Origin: Lysobacter sp. KIS68-7
GTDB lineage: Bacteria > Pseudomonadota > Gammaproteobacteria > Xanthomonadales > Xanthomonadaceae
DNA length: 64,000 nt
Assembly (NCBI RefSeq): GCF_021284745.1
Contig: NZ_CP089925.1
Location: 186,001-250,000 of the forward strand
Direction of reading: 5' to 3'
In this document: positions 51,249 through 62,959 of the stretch, in pieces
How positions within the stretch are numbered: position 1 is the first letter of the stretch
Layout: each line of letters starts with the position of its first letter
Position numbers and translations under genes: made by a program
The notes under the pieces: generated by a model
What the model was told of the DNA's origin: nothing
Seen by the model: the letters and a program-made list of their open reading frames with translations, nothing else
Databases searched by the model: none

Positions 51249-54200
51249 TGTTCGCGCGCTCCTGGGCCAGCAGTTCGAACACGTTGCGCAGCAATTCGTG
51301 CTCCTGGTACGGCTTGCCGAGGTAGCGCTCCACGCCGATGTCGAACGCGCGCTGGCGGTGCTTCTCGCCGGTACGCGAGGTGATCATGATGATCGGCACG
51401 TTGCGCAGGCGCGGGTCGGCCTTCATCGCGGTCGCGAGTTCGTAACCGTCCATGCGCGGCATTTCGATGTCGAGCAGCATCAGGTCGGGCACGCGCTCGT
51501 CCATGCGTTCCAGTGCGTCCACGCCGTCCTTCGCCGTGGCGACTTCGAAGTTGTGGCGTTCGAGCACGCGGCCGGTGACCTTGCGCATCGTGACCGAGTC
51601 GTCGACCACCATGACCAGCGGGATGTGGCGCGCTTCGGGCGCAGCGGGTGCCGGTGCGGCATCGCGCGGCAGCGCGGCCTGGCGGCGCACGAGCGGTGCG
51701 ACGTCGAGGATCACGACCACCGAGCCGTCACCCATGATGGTCGCGCCGAAGATGCCCGGCACCGAACCGACCTGCGGGCCCACCGGCTTCACCACGATTT
51801 CGCGGTTGCCGATGACCTGGTCGATGCTCACCGCGGCACGCAGTTCGCCCGAGCGGATCAGCAGCAGCGGCATCTGCAGCTGGCCTTCGGCCTTCGCCGT
51901 GGCGTGGCCGAGCAGCGTGCCGAGGTCGTGCAGCGCGTACTGCTCGCCACCGTAGTTGTAGTTCGTGTCGTCCTTGCCCAACGCGTCGCGCGAGATGCGG
52001 CCCACGCCGCGCACCGAGGCGATCGGCACTGCGTAGGTGGTTTCGCCGATCTTGACGAACACCGCCTGCGTGACCGCGAGCGTCTGCGGCAGGCGCAGGG
52101 TGAAGGTGGTGCCCTTGCCCTGCTCCGACCGGATGTCGAACGCGCCGCCGAGCTGGCGGACTTCGCTCGCCACCACGTCCATGCCCACGCCGCGGCCGGC
52201 GAGGCGGCTGACGGTGTCGGCGGTGGAGAAGCCGGGCTCCATGATCAGCGCGTCGAGGTCGGCGTCGGCGAGCACCGCATCGCTGCGGATCAGGCCGCGC
52301 TCTTCGGCGCGCTTTCGGATCGCGGCGCGGTTGAGGCCGGCACCGTCGTCGCCCACTTCCAGCACGACTTCCGACCCTTCGCGGCGCACCGCGATGCGGA
52401 TCGTGCCTTCCTCGTGCTTCTTGTGCTTCTTGCGTTCGGCCGGCGATTCCAGGCCGTGCGCGACCGCGTTGCGCAGCATGTGTTCCAGCGGCGCGGTCAT
52501 GCGCTCGAGCACGTTGCGGTCGAGTTCGCCCTGCGCACCGTCCAGCTTGAGCTGCACGTTCTTGCCGGTATCGGCCGCCGCCTGGCGGACGACGCGGCGC
52601 AGGCGCGGCACGAGCGCATCGAAGGGCACCATGCGCGTGCGCATGAGGCCTTCCTGCAGTTCCGAGCTCACGCGCGACTGCTGGAGCAGCAGCGTTTCGT
52701 ACTGGCGGGTCAGGTCTTCCAGCGAGCCCTGCAGCGAGGCCATGTCGGCCGCCGACTCCGCGAGGCCGCGGGACAGCTGCTGCAGCGTCGAGAAGCGGTC
52801 GAGCTCGAGCGGATCGAACGTCGCGTCGGCCGTGTCCTGCTCGCGCTGGAAGCGCGCGATGATCTGCGCTTCGGTTTCGATGTCGAGGCGGCGCAGCTGG
52901 TCGCGCAGTCGCGCGTTCGTCTGCTCCATTTCGCCCATCGCGTTACGGAACGCACCGAGCTGCTGTTCCAGGCGCGAGCGGTAGATCGCCACTTCGCCCG
53001 CGTAGTTGACGAGGCGGTCGAGCAGGTCGGCGCGGATGCGCACCTGTTCCTGCGGGGCGCGCACGCCGACGTCGTCGTCGTCGCCCGCCAGCGCGTCCAC
53101 CATCGGCGCGGACAGCGGCTTGAGTTCGACCTTCGGCGCCTGCACCGGACGCGAGATCGCCGGCGCGGCTTCCGGTTCGTACGTGCGGCCCTTGGCGCGC
53201 GCGTCGAATTCGGCGATCAGCTGTTCCGGCATGGCGATCGCGCGGCGTTCGCCGACGCGCGTGACCATCGCATGCAGGCGGTCGAAACCGCGCTCGAGCA
53301 GCGGGATGCCGTCGCGGCCGAGTTCGCTGCGGTGTTCGACCACCGCTTCGAGCAGCGATTCCATCGCGTGGCCGAGTTCGCCCACGGCCATGATGCCGGC
53401 CATGCGCGCACCGCCCTTGAGCGTGTGCAGGTCGCGCTGCAGGCCGACGAGGTGTTCGCGTTCGCCCGGCGCTTCGCGCAGTGCGGCGAGCAGGCCGTCG
53501 GAATGGTCGAGCAGGTCGCCGCCTTCCTCGACGAAGATGTCGACGAGTTCGGGGTCGAGGTCGGTGAGGTCGAGGGCCTCGTCCGGATCCTGCACGCTGG
53601 CCACGGCATCGGCGAGGAACTGCGCGATGGCGGGTTCGTCGTGGTCGGCTTCGACTTCGGGTTCGGCTTCCGGTTCGGCCGGCACGGCCAGCGACTGCAC
53701 GGCGTCCTGCGCGGCGCGTTCGCGCGCCTGGCGCTCGGCTTCGTACTCGGCTTCCAGGCGTGCGTATTCCGCGGCTTCTTCGGCGGCGGCCGCTTCCGCG
53801 GCGAGGCGCTCGGCTTCAGCGCGTTCGGCCTGGAAGAGCCGTTCTGCTTCGAGGCGTTCGGCTTCGGCCTGCTCGGCGGCAAGGCGCTCGGCTTCGGCGC
53901 GCTGCGCTTCGAGGCGTTCGGCTTCGGCGCGTTCGGTTTCGGCGCGTTCGAGTTCGAGGCGCTCGGCTTCCTGGCGTTCGAATTCGATGCGCTCGGCTTC
54001 GAGGCGTTCGGCTTCGATGCGGGCGGATTCGAGGGCGCGTTCGGTTTCGAGGCGTTCGGTTTCAACGCGTTCGGCCTCGGCACGCTCGGCTTCGACGCGT
54101 TCGGCTTCGAGCCGTTCGCTTTCGATTCGTTCGGCTTCGGCGCGTTCGGCTTCGGCGCGCTCTGCTTCGAGGCGTTCGGCTTCGAGCAGCGAGGCTTCCA

Positions 54201-57200
54201 GCGCGGCCTGTGCGTCGATCGCCGCATTGTCGAAGGCTTCGCCGGCTTCGATCGCTTCGATCGTGCCTTCCGACACGAACGTGGCGTCGTCGAAGGCAGG
54301 CGCGGCTTCGAACACCATGCCGGGCATATCGCCTTCGAGCACGATCTCTTCGTGCCCACCCTCGAGCACGATGTCCTCGAGCACGATCTCTTCGATGCCG
54401 TGGTCGTGCGTCGAGCCGTCCAGCGCCATCGTCGCGTTGATCGGCAGGCCGCCATCGGCCGGGATCGCATCGGCGAGGTCGAGGAACTCCGACATGTCGG
54501 CGGCAGGAATCGCCTCTTCCGCCGTTTCCGCCGGGATTTCCTGCAGTTCCAGGCCCGTGTCGGCCGGTGCGGCTTCGGCGAAATCGGTGTAACCGCTGAG
54601 GTCGATCGCGGCCAGCGCTTCTTCGAACGGTTCGCTCGGCAGCAGCGGCGACTTGGCTTCCGGCAACGTGTCGCGCAGGGCGACGACTTCGCGCGCGAGG
54701 CCTTCCAGCAAGGGCACGCGCGGGGCGGCGGTCTGCAGTGCGGCCACCGTGCGACGGATCGCGTCGGCGGTCGCGGCGAGTGCGGCGACGCCGGCGGCGG
54801 TCGGCAGCGCATGCGCGGCGAGCAGGCGGCGGATGTAGGTCTCGGCCGGGCCGGTGACGTTGGTGATGGCCGGCACTTCGGTCATCGCGAACGCACCGTT
54901 CATGGTGTGCATCGCGCGCAGCAGGCCATCGTTGGCCGCGATCGGGCGCGACTGCGACTGCGCGAGCCACGCATCGATGGTGACCAGGTGGCCGCTGACT
55001 TCGGCGCCGAGGATTTCGAGCAGCACCGGGTCGACGGTCGCGGCGACGGTCGCTTCGCCGGATTCGACGAGCACCGGGGCAGCGGCTTCGACCACGACGG
55101 GGGCGGCGGCCAGCATTTCCGCAGCGGGCGTGGTGCTCGGCGTGAACGTGGCTTCTTCGCCCGACGCAACGCGATCGGCCACCGCTTCGATGCCGGTGAG
55201 GTCGGCCGTCAGCGGCGCGTCGCCGCGCAGCGCGGCGTGCAAGGCAGGCAGCGTGTAGAAGGCATGGTCGACGACCGCCACCACGGCGGGGCTCGCCGGA
55301 CGCGTGCCGTCGAGCACGCGGTTGAGCATGTTCTCGACCTTCCAGCTGAATTCACCGAGCGTGCGCGCGCCGACGAGCCGGCCGCTGCCCTTCAGCGTGT
55401 GGAAGACGCGACGGATCGGACGCAGCTTCTCCATGTCGTCCGGCGTGGCGCGCCAGCCGGGGAGCATCTGTTCGAGGTGGCCGATCTCTTCTTCGAATTC
55501 CTCGAGGAAGACCTCGCGGATTTCGTCGTCGATTTCATCGCCGGTGGCTTCGAAGCCACCACGCGCGCCGGTGGCGACCGGGGCGGCCGTCGACACGGGC
55601 GCGACGGGTGCGGTCGGGGCCGATGCGATTGCGACGGGCGGTGCGGCAACGGGCGCTTCCACGCGCGGCGCTTCGACCTTTGCCACCGGCATGTCGACGG
55701 CGGGCGTTTCCGGGGTCGCGACGGGCGCGGGTGCTTCGAGCACCGGCGGCGGCACGATCCCTTCTGCCGGCAGCGGCCAGTAGCGCAGCGATTCCAGGCT
55801 TTGGCGCGCGATGTCGAGGATGTTGTCGCGGTTCGGACGCTGGTCGCGCAGCGCTTCGAGGTAGTACTCGATGCTCGCGAGCGCGTCGGCCAGCGTGTCG
55901 AGCTGCTGGCCGTTCGGCACGCGGCGGCGGCCGAGCAGTTCGTTCTGGGTGAACATGCGCACGCCGGCCAGGTACTGCGCCGGTTGCGGCAGTTCGAGGA
56001 TGCGCAGCGCGCCGGCGACTTCTTCGAGCAGGCGCGGCACGTCGGTCAGCTGCGAATGGTCCCAGCTGGTTTCGACGAAGGCCACGAAGGCCTGGCGTGC
56101 GTCGGCGAAGTTGGAGATCGCTTCGCGCACGAGGATGTCGAGCACCTTGCGCGATTCGCTCGCGATGGTGTCCGGCTCCTCGCCTTCGGACGGACGACCG
56201 AGGCGATCGACCTGGTCGTCGAGCGAGGCATCGACGTAGAGCAGCGCGCCGGCGATGTCGAGCAGCGCGCCTTCGTCGGCCGGGCGCGTGCCCGAAACGA
56301 TGTCGTGCATGGCGTCGCGCTGCTGCAGCACGACGTTGCGCGCCACGCCCAGGCCCATCATGCCCAGCGTGTCGGCGGTGCGGCTCAGCGCTTCCACCTG
56401 TGGATGCAGGTCGGCCACGCCGGTCTGCTTCGTGCGCAGGTGCAGGTCCAGCGCGTCCTTCACGCGCAGCAGGTCTTCCTTGATCGCGGCGGCGACGGTG
56501 TCGAGCAACGCGCGGTTGCGGCCGCTGAGGCTGCCGCGGGCGTGCGCGAGTTCGGATTCGGTCGGCAGTTGCGCCGCAAGATCGAAGGTGTCGCGCAACG
56601 CGTCGAGCGCACCGTGCGCCTGTTCGTTGTGCGCCACGTGGTAGAGCAGCTGGCGCGTGGGTTCGGTCCCCGGATCCACGCGCGACGGCGCGGCCTCGCC
56701 TTCGAAGACGTGGCGCGCTTCGCGCTCGATGCCGGAGAAGGCCTGGCGCAGCGCGCGGGTCGGCGGCAGCGCGCCGTCGCGCAGCGCGGTGGCCACCGAC
56801 GAGGCGACCCACAGCATGCGGCGCGTGGCTTCGTGGTCGGCGCTTTCGAGCAGGCCGTCGATGGCCTTGCCGATGCCGGCGATGTTCGCCGGCGCGCCGT
56901 CTTCCGGCCACGTCGACAGTGCATCGCGCAATGCGGTGAGCTGCTGCGCGGCCATGAGCTGGCGACTCTGGCGCGGCAACGGCATCGGCGCCGGCAAGGA
57001 GTCGGGCAGCGGGCGGTCGAGGTTCGGGACGAACAGGACGCTTTCGCTCAGGCCCGTTTCACCGCGTGCGGCGCGCAGCTCGTTGAGCAGCGGCAACAGG
57101 ACGATCGGAATGTCCTTGTGGCCGCCCTGCAGGCGCTCGAGGTAGTCGGGCAGGAGCACCACGCCGCGCATCAGCGCTGCGCAGGCTTCGTCGCGGTCGG

Positions 57201-57471
57201 CGACGGCGCCGGTGGCGCCCTGCGGAACGACCAGCGCATGCGCCAGGCGTTCCATTTCTTCCGCGACCATCGCCGGGGCGTACAGCTCCACCATGCGCAG
57301 CGTGCCGTGCACCTGGTGCAGGAAGCTGGCGCAGGCGCGCATCAGTGTGGTGTCGGCGGGATTTTCGGCGAAGGCCTCGATTTCCCCGCGCGCCTGGCGC
57401 AGGGTTTCGTCGATCTCCGGCTTGATCCAGCCGAGCGTGGTGGTGTCGATGGCGTCGCGCAACGCGGTCAT
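51241..57471 (-). CDS. chpA: ChpA: giant CheA-type hybrid histidine kinase of the Pil-Chp system
   Basis: 2076 residues. Several Hpt domains: VHGTLRM near residue 55, [12 protein letters not shown] near 690, HTMNGAF (altered) near 850, [12 protein letters not shown] near 1350. A glutamate/arginine/alanine heptad-like region (about 1085-1260, units such as [12 protein letters not shown]) forms a long coiled coil. CheA dimerisation and kinase domains follow (N, G boxes and [19 protein letters not shown] around 1760), then a CheW domain and a C-terminal receiver ([12 protein letters not shown]; phosphoacceptor Asp in [12 protein letters not shown] near 2004). It phosphorylates PilG/PilH to control type IV pili, twitching and, in Pseudomonas, cAMP surface responses. 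Confidence 0.92.
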   Translation of the reverse strand: MTALRDAIDTTTLGWIKPEIDETLRQARGEIEAFAENPADTTLMRACASFLHQVHGTLRMVELYAPAMVAEEMERLAHALVVPQGATGAVADRDEACAALMRGVVLLPDYLERLQGGHKDIPIVLLPLLNELRAARGETGLSESVLFVPNLDRPLPDSLPAPMPLPRQSRQLMAAQQLTALRDALSTWPEDGAPANIAGIGKAIDGLLESADHEATRRMLWVASSVATALRDGALPPTRALRQAFSGIEREARHVFEGEAAPSRVDPGTEPTRQLLYHVAHNEQAHGALDALRDTFDLAAQLPTESELAHARGSLSGRNRALLDTVAAAIKEDLLRVKDALDLHLRTKQTGVADLHPQVEALSRTADTLGMMGLGVARNVVLQQRDAMHDIVSGTRPADEGALLDIAGALLYVDASLDDQVDRLGRPSEGEEPDTIASESRKVLDILVREAISNFADARQAFVAFVETSWDHSQLTDVPRLLEEVAGALRILELPQPAQYLAGVRMFTQNELLGRRRVPNGQQLDTLADALASIEYYLEALRDQRPNRDNILDIARQSLESLRYWPLPAEGIVPPPVLEAPAPVATPETPAVDMPVAKVEAPRVEAPVAAPPVAIASAPTAPVAPVSTAAPVATGARGGFEATGDEIDDEIREVFLEEFEEEIGHLEQMLPGWRATPDDMEKLRPIRRVFHTLKGSGRLVGARTLGEFSWKVENMLNRVLDGTRPASPAVVAVVDHAFYTLPALHAALRGDAPLTADLTGIEAVADRVASGEEATFTPSTTPAAEMLAAAPVVVEAAAPVLVESGEATVAATVDPVLLEILGAEVSGHLVTIDAWLAQSQSRPIAANDGLLRAMHTMNGAFAMTEVPAITNVTGPAETYIRRLLAAHALPTAAGVAALAATADAIRRTVAALQTAAPRVPLLEGLAREVVALRDTLPEAKSPLLPSEPFEEALAAIDLSGYTDFAEAAPADTGLELQEIPAETAEEAIPAADMSEFLDLADAIPADGGLPINATMALDGSTHDHGIEEIVLEDIVLEGGHEEIVLEGDMPGMVFEAAPAFDDATFVSEGTIEAIEAGEAFDNAAIDAQAALEASLLEAERLEAERAEAERAEAERIESERLEAERVEAERAEAERVETERLETERALESARIEAERLEAERIEFERQEAERLELERAETERAEAERLEAQRAEAERLAAEQAEAERLEAERLFQAERAEAERLAAEAAAAEEAAEYARLEAEYEAERQARERAAQDAVQSLAVPAEPEAEPEVEADHDEPAIAQFLADAVASVQDPDEALDLTDLDPELVDIFVEEGGDLLDHSDGLLAALREAPGEREHLVGLQRDLHTLKGGARMAGIMAVGELGHAMESLLEAVVEHRSELGRDGIPLLERGFDRLHAMVTRVGERRAIAMPEQLIAEFDARAKGRTYEPEAAPAISRPVQAPKVELKPLSAPMVDALAGDDDDVGVRAPQEQVRIRADLLDRLVNYAGEVAIYRSRLEQQLGAFRNAMGEMEQTNARLRDQLRRLDIETEAQIIARFQREQDTADATFDPLELDRFSTLQQLSRGLAESAADMASLQGSLEDLTRQYETLLLQQSRVSSELQEGLMRTRMVPFDALVPRLRRVVRQAAADTGKNVQLKLDGAQGELDRNVLERMTAPLEHMLRNAVAHGLESPAERKKHKKHEEGTIRIAVRREGSEVVLEVGDDGAGLNRAAIRKRAEERGLIRSDAVLADADLDALIMEPGFSTADTVSRLAGRGVGMDVVASEVRQLGGAFDIRSEQGKGTTFTLRLPQTLAVTQAVFVKIGETTYAVPIASVRGVGRISRDALGKDDTNYNYGGEQYALHDLGTLLGHATAKAEGQLQMPLLLIRSGELRAAVSIDQVIGNREIVVKPVGPQVGSVPGIFGATIMGDGSVVVILDVAPLVRRQAALPRDAAPAPAAPEARHIPLVMVVDDSVTMRKVTGRVLERHNFEVATAKDGVDALERMDERVPDLMLLDIEMPRMDGYELATAMKADPRLRNVPIIMITSRTGEKHRQRAFDIGVERYLGKPYQEHELLRNVFELLAQERANNG

Positions 57472-57512
57472 GCCCTATTTCCCTGCAGTCGGCGGCTGAG
57501 TGCTTTTCAGAA

Positions 57513-59519
57513 TCAGGCCGGCAACTTGAAGTCCGCGACCGAACGACGCAGGTCGGCAGCGAGCTGGGCCAGGTTGCCGATCGATTCGGCCGTCTGGCTC
57601 GCGCCCTGCGAGGTCTGCGAGGTGATCTGCTGGATGGTGTTCATCGTGGCGGTGATGTTCGACGCGGCGCTGGACTGCTGCTGCGCCGCGGTCGAGATGC
57701 CCTGAATGAGGTTCGACAAGTCGGACGACACCTTTTCGATCTCGCCCAGTGCCGTACCCGCGTCTTCCGCGAGGCGTGCACCGGCGACCACTTCGGAGGT
57801 CGTCTGCTCCATCGAGCTCACCGCTTCGTTGGTGTCGGACTGAATCGTCTGCACCAGCGTTTCGATTCGCTTCGTCGCGTTGGACGCGCGTTCGGCGAGT
57901 CGCTGCACTTCGTCCGCCACGACCGCGAAGCCGCGGCCCGCTTCACCCGCCGAGGCGGCCTGAATCGCGGCGTTCAGCGCGAGGATGTTCGTCTGCTCCG
58001 AGATGTCGTTGATGAGTTCAACGATCGAGCCGATTTCCTGCGAGCTTTCGCCGAGGCGCTTGATTCGCTTCGAGGTTTCCTGGATCTGGTCGCGAATCGA
58101 GTCCATGCCCGCGATGGTCTGGCGCACGACGCCGGCGCCCTTGGTCGCGATCTGCACCGAGCGCTGCGCCACGTCCGCCGATTCGGCCGAGTTGCGCGAC
58201 ACCTGGTTGATCGAGGCTGCGATTTCCGTGATCTTGTCGGAGGCCGAGTTGATTTCCTGCGCCTGGTGTTCCGCGGCTTCGGCGAGGTGCATGGCGGTCG
58301 CCTGCGTTTCCTGCGCGCTGGAGGCCACCTGCACCGACGTGTCGTTAATCGTGGCCACGAGGCTGCGGAGCTGTTCGACCGCGAAGTTGATCGAGTCCGC
58401 GATCGCGCCGGTCATGTCTTCGGTGACCGTCGCCTTCACCGTCAGGTCGCCTTCTGCGAGCGAGCCCATTTCGTCGAGGAGGCGCATGATCGCCTCCTGG
58501 TTGCGGTCGTTCAGTTCCTTCGTGGTTTCGAAGCGCTTCTGCTGCGCGCGCCACAAGCTGAAGAGCAGGCCGAGGATCGAGAACACCGCGAGCGCACCGG
58601 CCACGAGGCTGACCAGCGGGTGGCCGATCGGGTTGGTGCTCTTGACCGAGCCGAAGGCGGTCAGCGCGTCGAACAGGCCCTGGCTGCTTTCGAGCAGGGC
58701 ATCCGAACCGCCCGTGATCGACGCGGCCGCGGTCTGCGCGGCGAACAGGTTGTTCGAACCGGCGAGGATCGCGTCCAGGTCCTTGCGCATGTCGGTCCAC
58801 AGCACGCTGGCCTGGTTCAGCGCGGCGATGGCCGAGCCGTTGCTCAGCTTCTGCACGTTGGCCGAGCCGCCGTCGCGCAGGCCCTTGAGGACGTTTTCGA
58901 ACACGTCGGTATCGCGCTTGAGGGCGTCGCCGGCCAGGCTCGCGGTCGCGCCACCGGCGCGGATCTGCGTGACGCGCTGGGCCATGGTCGAGGCGAGCAC
59001 CACCTGGCGCAGGGCGATGTAGACCTGCGAGGAGGGTGCGCCGCCGGCGGACATCGCGCGCACGACTTCGTCGAGCTGCGCCTGCAGCTGCGGGACGCGG
59101 GCGGTGAACTTGTCGGCGTGGTCGGCGAATTCGACCACCGTCTTCTCGGCGCCGATCACCTGGTCGGCGTTCTTGCCGAGCGGCGCCCAGGTGGTCACGA
59201 CCTGTTCGATCGGGGCGGTGACGCCGGCCTTGTCGCCGTAGTTGGCGCGCAGCTTGACGACGTTGCCTTCGATCTCGTCGCGCGTCTTCCTGAAGGCGGC
59301 GAAGGCTTCGGGCTTGCCCGACACCGCTTCACGGCCCTGCACCGCGAGCTGCTGCGACTGCACCTGCAGGCTCGCCGCCGAGGCGTTGGCGCCGGCCAGC
59401 TGGCTGCTGCGATAGGTCGCAACGCCCGTGTTGCCGGCAAGGACCGCCATCGACAAGACCAGCAAGACGATCCAGGCGGTGGTGCCCAGGCTGCGCCCCT
59501 TTTCCATCATCGTGCTCAT
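57513..59519 (-). CDS. pilJ: Type IV pilus methyl-accepting chemotaxis protein
   Basis: 668 residues. TM1 about residues 14-33, a periplasmic region with two PilJ-type four-helix bundles, TM2 about 300-325, HAMP, then the signalling hairpin whose tip ([14 protein letters not shown]...[16 protein letters not shown]) is near residues 510-550. Unusually for an MCP, no C-terminal CheR/CheB pentapeptide is seen; the end is ADFKLPA. It senses pilin/surface contact for the Chp system. Start at 59519. Confidence 0.92.
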   Translation of the reverse strand: MSTMMEKGRSLGTTAWIVLLVLSMAVLAGNTGVATYRSSQLAGANASAASLQVQSQQLAVQGREAVSGKPEAFAAFRKTRDEIEGNVVKLRANYGDKAGVTAPIEQVVTTWAPLGKNADQVIGAEKTVVEFADHADKFTARVPQLQAQLDEVVRAMSAGGAPSSQVYIALRQVVLASTMAQRVTQIRAGGATASLAGDALKRDTDVFENVLKGLRDGGSANVQKLSNGSAIAALNQASVLWTDMRKDLDAILAGSNNLFAAQTAAASITGGSDALLESSQGLFDALTAFGSVKSTNPIGHPLVSLVAGALAVFSILGLLFSLWRAQQKRFETTKELNDRNQEAIMRLLDEMGSLAEGDLTVKATVTEDMTGAIADSINFAVEQLRSLVATINDTSVQVASSAQETQATAMHLAEAAEHQAQEINSASDKITEIAASINQVSRNSAESADVAQRSVQIATKGAGVVRQTIAGMDSIRDQIQETSKRIKRLGESSQEIGSIVELINDISEQTNILALNAAIQAASAGEAGRGFAVVADEVQRLAERASNATKRIETLVQTIQSDTNEAVSSMEQTTSEVVAGARLAEDAGTALGEIEKVSSDLSNLIQGISTAAQQQSSAASNITATMNTIQQITSQTSQGASQTAESIGNLAQLAADLRRSVADFKLPA

Positions 59520-59548
59520 ATCGAAACCTCTGGTTCTTGCGATGCGGC

Positions 59549-60109
59549 TCAGGCCGCGGCTTGTCGGAATTCGGGGGTGCGCGCCAGCAACGACAGGCTG
59601 AAGACGCCCCAGGGGTGGTCGCCGAGCTTGTAGGCGCGGTCGACGAAATACGCGTAGCGGCCTACGGCGATGCCGTCCGTGTCGATCTTCTGCTCGTCGA
59701 CGAAGGAGCGCTGGCCGTAGAGCTCGTCGATGGTCACCGCGACGTCGCCGCCCGACTGGCGGACGATCAGCACGCGCTGGCCTTCGTGGAGCACGGTGCG
59801 CTCGCCTTCGAGGAACTGCTTGAGGTCGACGATCGGCAGCAGGTTGCCGCGGATGTTGGCGACGCCGAGCATCCACGGCTGCGCACCCGGCACCGGCGTG
59901 ACCGGCGGGAGCGGCAGGATTTCGACGACTTCATCGAAGCCCGAGGCCAGGCGATGCGACCCGATGCGGTAACCGACGCCGCGCCACAGGCCCGGCGAGT
60001 CCAGCTGTTCGGGCAGGCCTGCGACGTGCGCGAGGCTGCGGCGCTCGTACTCCGCGATGACCTCGTACGGCGAATGGCGCGTGCGGGACGGAGCGGTCAT
60101 GACGGACAT
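59549..60109 (-). CDS. pilI: CheW-like pilus chemosensory adaptor PilI
   Basis: 186 residues. [41 protein letters not shown] and the C-terminal [14 protein letters not shown] match the PilI CheW domain, which couples PilJ to ChpA. The start at 60109 (or the ATG three codons later) follows pilH by 3 nt. Confidence 0.9.
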   Translation of the reverse strand: MSVMTAPSRTRHSPYEVIAEYERRSLAHVAGLPEQLDSPGLWRGVGYRIGSHRLASGFDEVVEILPLPPVTPVPGAQPWMLGVANIRGNLLPIVDLKQFLEGERTVLHEGQRVLIVRQSGGDVAVTIDELYGQRSFVDEQKIDTDGIAVGRYAYFVDRAYKLGDHPWGVFSLSLLARTPEFRQAAA

Positions 60110-60112
60110 TCC

Positions 60113-60478
60113 TTACGCGCCCAGGAGTTCGTTGATCCGCGCAATGAGGCTCGGCTCATGCGGCGGCTTCACGATGTAGTCCTTGGCTCCTTGCCGCAAA
60201 CCCCAGGCCTTGTCGGTTTCCATGCCCTTCGTGCTCACGATCAGCACGGGGATGGCGCTCGTCGCGGCGTCCTTGGACAGTGCGCGCGTGGCCTGGAACC
60301 CGTTCATGCCGGGCAGGATGACGTCCATGAGGACGAGGTCGGGAAGCTCGCGCTTGCAGACGGCGATGCCGTCCTCCGCGCTCGCCGAGGCAAGGACCTG
60401 GTGGCCATTGCGTTCCAGCAACTGGGTCAGGACCGCCGTATCGGTCGGCGAATCCTCGATCAACAAAATTCGAGCCAT
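60113..60478 (-). CDS. pilH: Response regulator PilH
   Basis: 121 residues, receiver only. Acidic pair in LLIEDSPTD, phosphoacceptor D52 in LVLMDVILPGMNG, Thr/Ser and Lys in VSTKGMETD and YIVKPPHE. CheY-like output and phosphate sink of the Chp kinase, associated with pilus retraction. Placed between pilG and pilI as in Pseudomonas. Confidence 0.93.
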   Translation of the reverse strand: MARILLIEDSPTDTAVLTQLLERNGHQVLASASAEDGIAVCKRELPDLVLMDVILPGMNGFQATRALSKDAATSAIPVLIVSTKGMETDKAWGLRQGAKDYIVKPPHEPSLIARINELLGA

Positions 60479-60498
60479 GGTGTCGCCCTACCCCCCGG

Positions 60499-60897
60499 TC
60501 AGGCGTTGACGTGCTTGCGGATCGCGTCGAGCAGTTCTTCGCGTGTGAATGGTTTTGTCAGGTATTGCTCGGAGCCGACGATGCGGCCCCGCGCCTTGTC
60601 GAACAGGCCGTCCTTGGAGGACAGCATGATCACGGGCGTGGATTTGAACAGCGCATTGTTCTTGATCAGCGCGCAGGTCTGATATCCGTCGAGCCTCGGC
60701 ATCATGATGTCGACGAAAATGATCTGCGGCTGGTTGTCGGCGATCTTCGCGAGCGCCTCGAAGCCGTCGGTCGCGGTCACGACCTCCGCGCCCTCGCGCT
60801 TGAGCAAGGTCTCGGCGGTGCGCCGGATCGTCTTCGAGTCGTCGATGACCATCACCCTCAGGCCACCGAGGCTGGCGGTCGCGCCCTCTTCCTGCAT
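60499..60897 (-). CDS. pilG: Response regulator PilG
   Basis: 132 residues, receiver only, from the ATG at 60897. RVMVIDDSKTIRRTAETLL, phosphoacceptor D63 in IFVDIMMPRLDGY, and SSKDGLFDKARGRIVGS are nearly identical to Pseudomonas PilG. CheY-like output associated with pilus extension. First gene of the pilGHIJ-chpABC operon; AAGGGG precedes the start. The promoter should lie in 60898-61097, shared with gshB. Confidence 0.95.
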   Translation of the reverse strand: MQEEGATASLGGLRVMVIDDSKTIRRTAETLLKREGAEVVTATDGFEALAKIADNQPQIIFVDIMMPRLDGYQTCALIKNNALFKSTPVIMLSSKDGLFDKARGRIVGSEQYLTKPFTREELLDAIRKHVNA

Positions 60898-61097
60898 CAC
60901 GGGATCCCCTTCGAATCGCACGTCGCTCCTACTCCCCTGGCGCCGCTGCGGACGTTCTATATCCCAGTACGGACGAGGGCTGTCAAGCAAAAATTCAGCC
61001 ACTTTCCTGATGGATGCATTCACGCGTGCACTTGCGCCGGCCGGCGCGTGCACGCCTGCTAACATCCGGCCCCAATTGCCGGCAGCGGACGCACCCC

Positions 61098-62057
61098 ATG
61101 CTCGACATCGTCGTGGTGATGGATCCCATCGGGTCGATCAAGATCGCCAAGGATTCGACGTTCGCGATGTTGCTCGAGGCGCAGCGCCGCGGGTATCGCC
61201 TGCTGTACGTCGTGCCCGGCGGCCTGTGGGTCCGCGACGGACGCGCCGGGGCGACGGTCGCGCCGCTTTCTGTGCGCGATGCGTACGGAAACCACTACGA
61301 ACTGGGAACTGCGTCACAGATTGAGCTGGGTCCGGGGCACGTCGTGCTCATGCGCAAGGACCCGCCGGTCGACACCGATTACCTCAACGACACCCAGGTC
61401 CTGGGCCTGGCCCAGCGTGCCGGGGCGATGGTGGTCAACGACCCGCAGGGGCTGCGCGACCTCAACGAGAAGCTGGGGTCGCTCGAATTCCCGCAGTGCT
61501 GCCCGCCCTCCCTGGTCTCGCGGGATGCCGCGGCGCTCAAGGCCTTCGTCGCCGAGCACGGGCAGGTCGTGGTCAAACCCCTGGACGGCATGGGCGGCCG
61601 GTCGATCTTCCGGCTGCAGGCCGGCGAGGCCAACGTCAACGTGGTCCTGGAAACGATCACCGCGGGTGGCCTGCACCTCGCGGTTGCGCAGCGTTACCTG
61701 CCGGAGATCGCGCAGGGCGACAAGCGCATCCTGCTGGTCGATGGCGAGCCCATCGATTACTGCCTCGCCCGCATCCCGCAAGGCGACGAGTTCCGCGGCA
61801 ACCTGGCCGCGGGCGGGCGCGGCGAAGGCCGGCCCCTGAGCGAGCGCGATCGTTGGATCGCCGCCCAGGTCGGCCCCGAGATGCGTCGTCGCGGCATGGT
61901 GTTCGTCGGACTGGATGTCATCGGCGATTACCTCACCGAGGTCAACGTCACCAGCCCGACCTGCATTCGCGAACTGGATTCGCAGTTCGGATTGAACATC
62001 GCCGGTACGCTGTTCGACGCGATCGAAGCGCGCATGCGGGTCGCCACCCGAGCCTGA
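61098..62057 (+). CDS. gshB: Glutathione synthetase
   Basis: 319 residues. ATP-grasp ligase joining gamma-glutamylcysteine and glycine. LDIVVVMDPIGSIKIAKDST, RKDPPVDTDYL, VVKPLDGMGGRSIFR, and EVNVTSPTCIREL are family motifs. Start at 61098. It is divergent from pilG, as in Pseudomonas. An inverted repeat GCGTGCAC...GTGCACGC lies about 45-75 bp upstream (61024-61057). Confidence 0.95.
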   Translation: MLDIVVVMDPIGSIKIAKDSTFAMLLEAQRRGYRLLYVVPGGLWVRDGRAGATVAPLSVRDAYGNHYELGTASQIELGPGHVVLMRKDPPVDTDYLNDTQVLGLAQRAGAMVVNDPQGLRDLNEKLGSLEFPQCCPPSLVSRDAAALKAFVAEHGQVVVKPLDGMGGRSIFRLQAGEANVNVVLETITAGGLHLAVAQRYLPEIAQGDKRILLVDGEPIDYCLARIPQGDEFRGNLAAGGRGEGRPLSERDRWIAAQVGPEMRRRGMVFVGLDVIGDYLTEVNVTSPTCIRELDSQFGLNIAGTLFDAIEARMRVATRA

Positions 62058-62074
62058 GGAAAGACCGCCCGCCG

Positions 62075-62956
62075 ATGTCCGCCGTCGCAGCACCCCCGCC
62101 CGCCCCGCAGATCGGAGAGCCCGAGCGCCTCGGCGCGACCTTCGTGCTCTCGATGCTGCTGCACGGGATCCTCGTGCTCGGCGTCGGCTTCGCGCTCGAC
62201 GACGCAGCGCCCGTGCTGCCCACGCTGGACGTCATCCTCACCCAGACGCAGACGCCGCTGACGCCCGCGCAGGCGGACTTCCTCGCGCAGGCCAACAACC
62301 AGGGCGGCGGCGACCAGGACAAGAGCGCGCGACCGAGGGATGCGCAGACCGGTATCGCACCGCAACCCGAACCCGGTGCCGCACCGCAGCCCTTGCGCCG
62401 CCAATCGCCCGCACCGCAGCCGCCGCCCGAAGCGCGCGTGATCACGGCGCTGCACAGCGACGCGCGAACGCCGCAGGCGCAGGACACGCCCACGCCCACC
62501 GAAGCGCCCTATCCCGAGGGCCGCGCGAAGGTCGAACGCGACATGGAGATGGCGCGCCTGGCCGCCGAGATCCAGTTGCGCAGCGCGGCCTACGCCAAGC
62601 GCCCGAAGCGCAAGTTCGTTTCGGCGAGCACGAAGGAATACGCGTACGCGGCGTACATGCGCCAATGGGTCGACCGCGCCGAGCGCGTGGGCAACCTCAA
62701 CTATCCCGATGAAGCGCGCCGCCGCCACATCGGCGGCCTGCTGGTGATCAGCGTGGCGATCCGGCGCGACGGCAGCGTCGAGAAGATGATCATCGTCGAG
62801 TCGAGCCACGTGCCGATGCTCGACGACGCCGCGCTGCGCATCGTGCGCCTGAGCGAACCCTTCGCCCCGTTGCCGAAGACGCAGGAAGACCCCGACATCC
62901 TGCACGTCACGCGCACCTGGCAGTTCATGCCCGGTGGCGAACTGATCGACCGCTGA
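62075..62956 (+). CDS. TonB-family energy-transducer protein
   Basis: 293 residues. One membrane segment near residues 22-40 (TFVLSMLLHGILVLGVGFAL), a Pro/Gln/Ala-rich periplasmic linker, and a C-terminal TonB domain (NLNYPDEARRRHIGGLLVISVAIRRD...LDDAALRIVRLSEPFAPLP). It lies 17 nt after gshB, matching the tonB3-gshB-pilG neighbourhood of Pseudomonas, where TonB3 is needed for twitching. No exbBD nearby. A link to pili rather than iron uptake is inferred from synteny. Confidence 0.85.
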   Translation: MSAVAAPPPAPQIGEPERLGATFVLSMLLHGILVLGVGFALDDAAPVLPTLDVILTQTQTPLTPAQADFLAQANNQGGGDQDKSARPRDAQTGIAPQPEPGAAPQPLRRQSPAPQPPPEARVITALHSDARTPQAQDTPTPTEAPYPEGRAKVERDMEMARLAAEIQLRSAAYAKRPKRKFVSASTKEYAYAAYMRQWVDRAERVGNLNYPDEARRRHIGGLLVISVAIRRDGSVEKMIIVESSHVPMLDDAALRIVRLSEPFAPLPKTQEDPDILHVTRTWQFMPGGELIDR

Positions 62957-62959
62957 GGG

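Noticed and set aside
50002-57705. Stop-free plus-strand frame of 2567 codons opposite chpA, chpB and part of pilJ
   Set aside because: It lies opposite strongly supported genes; its composition (Phe/Gly/Ala/Ser runs, as in GFEAFGF) is what the Glu-rich coiled coil gives on the other strand. High GC3 removes stops from antisense frames.
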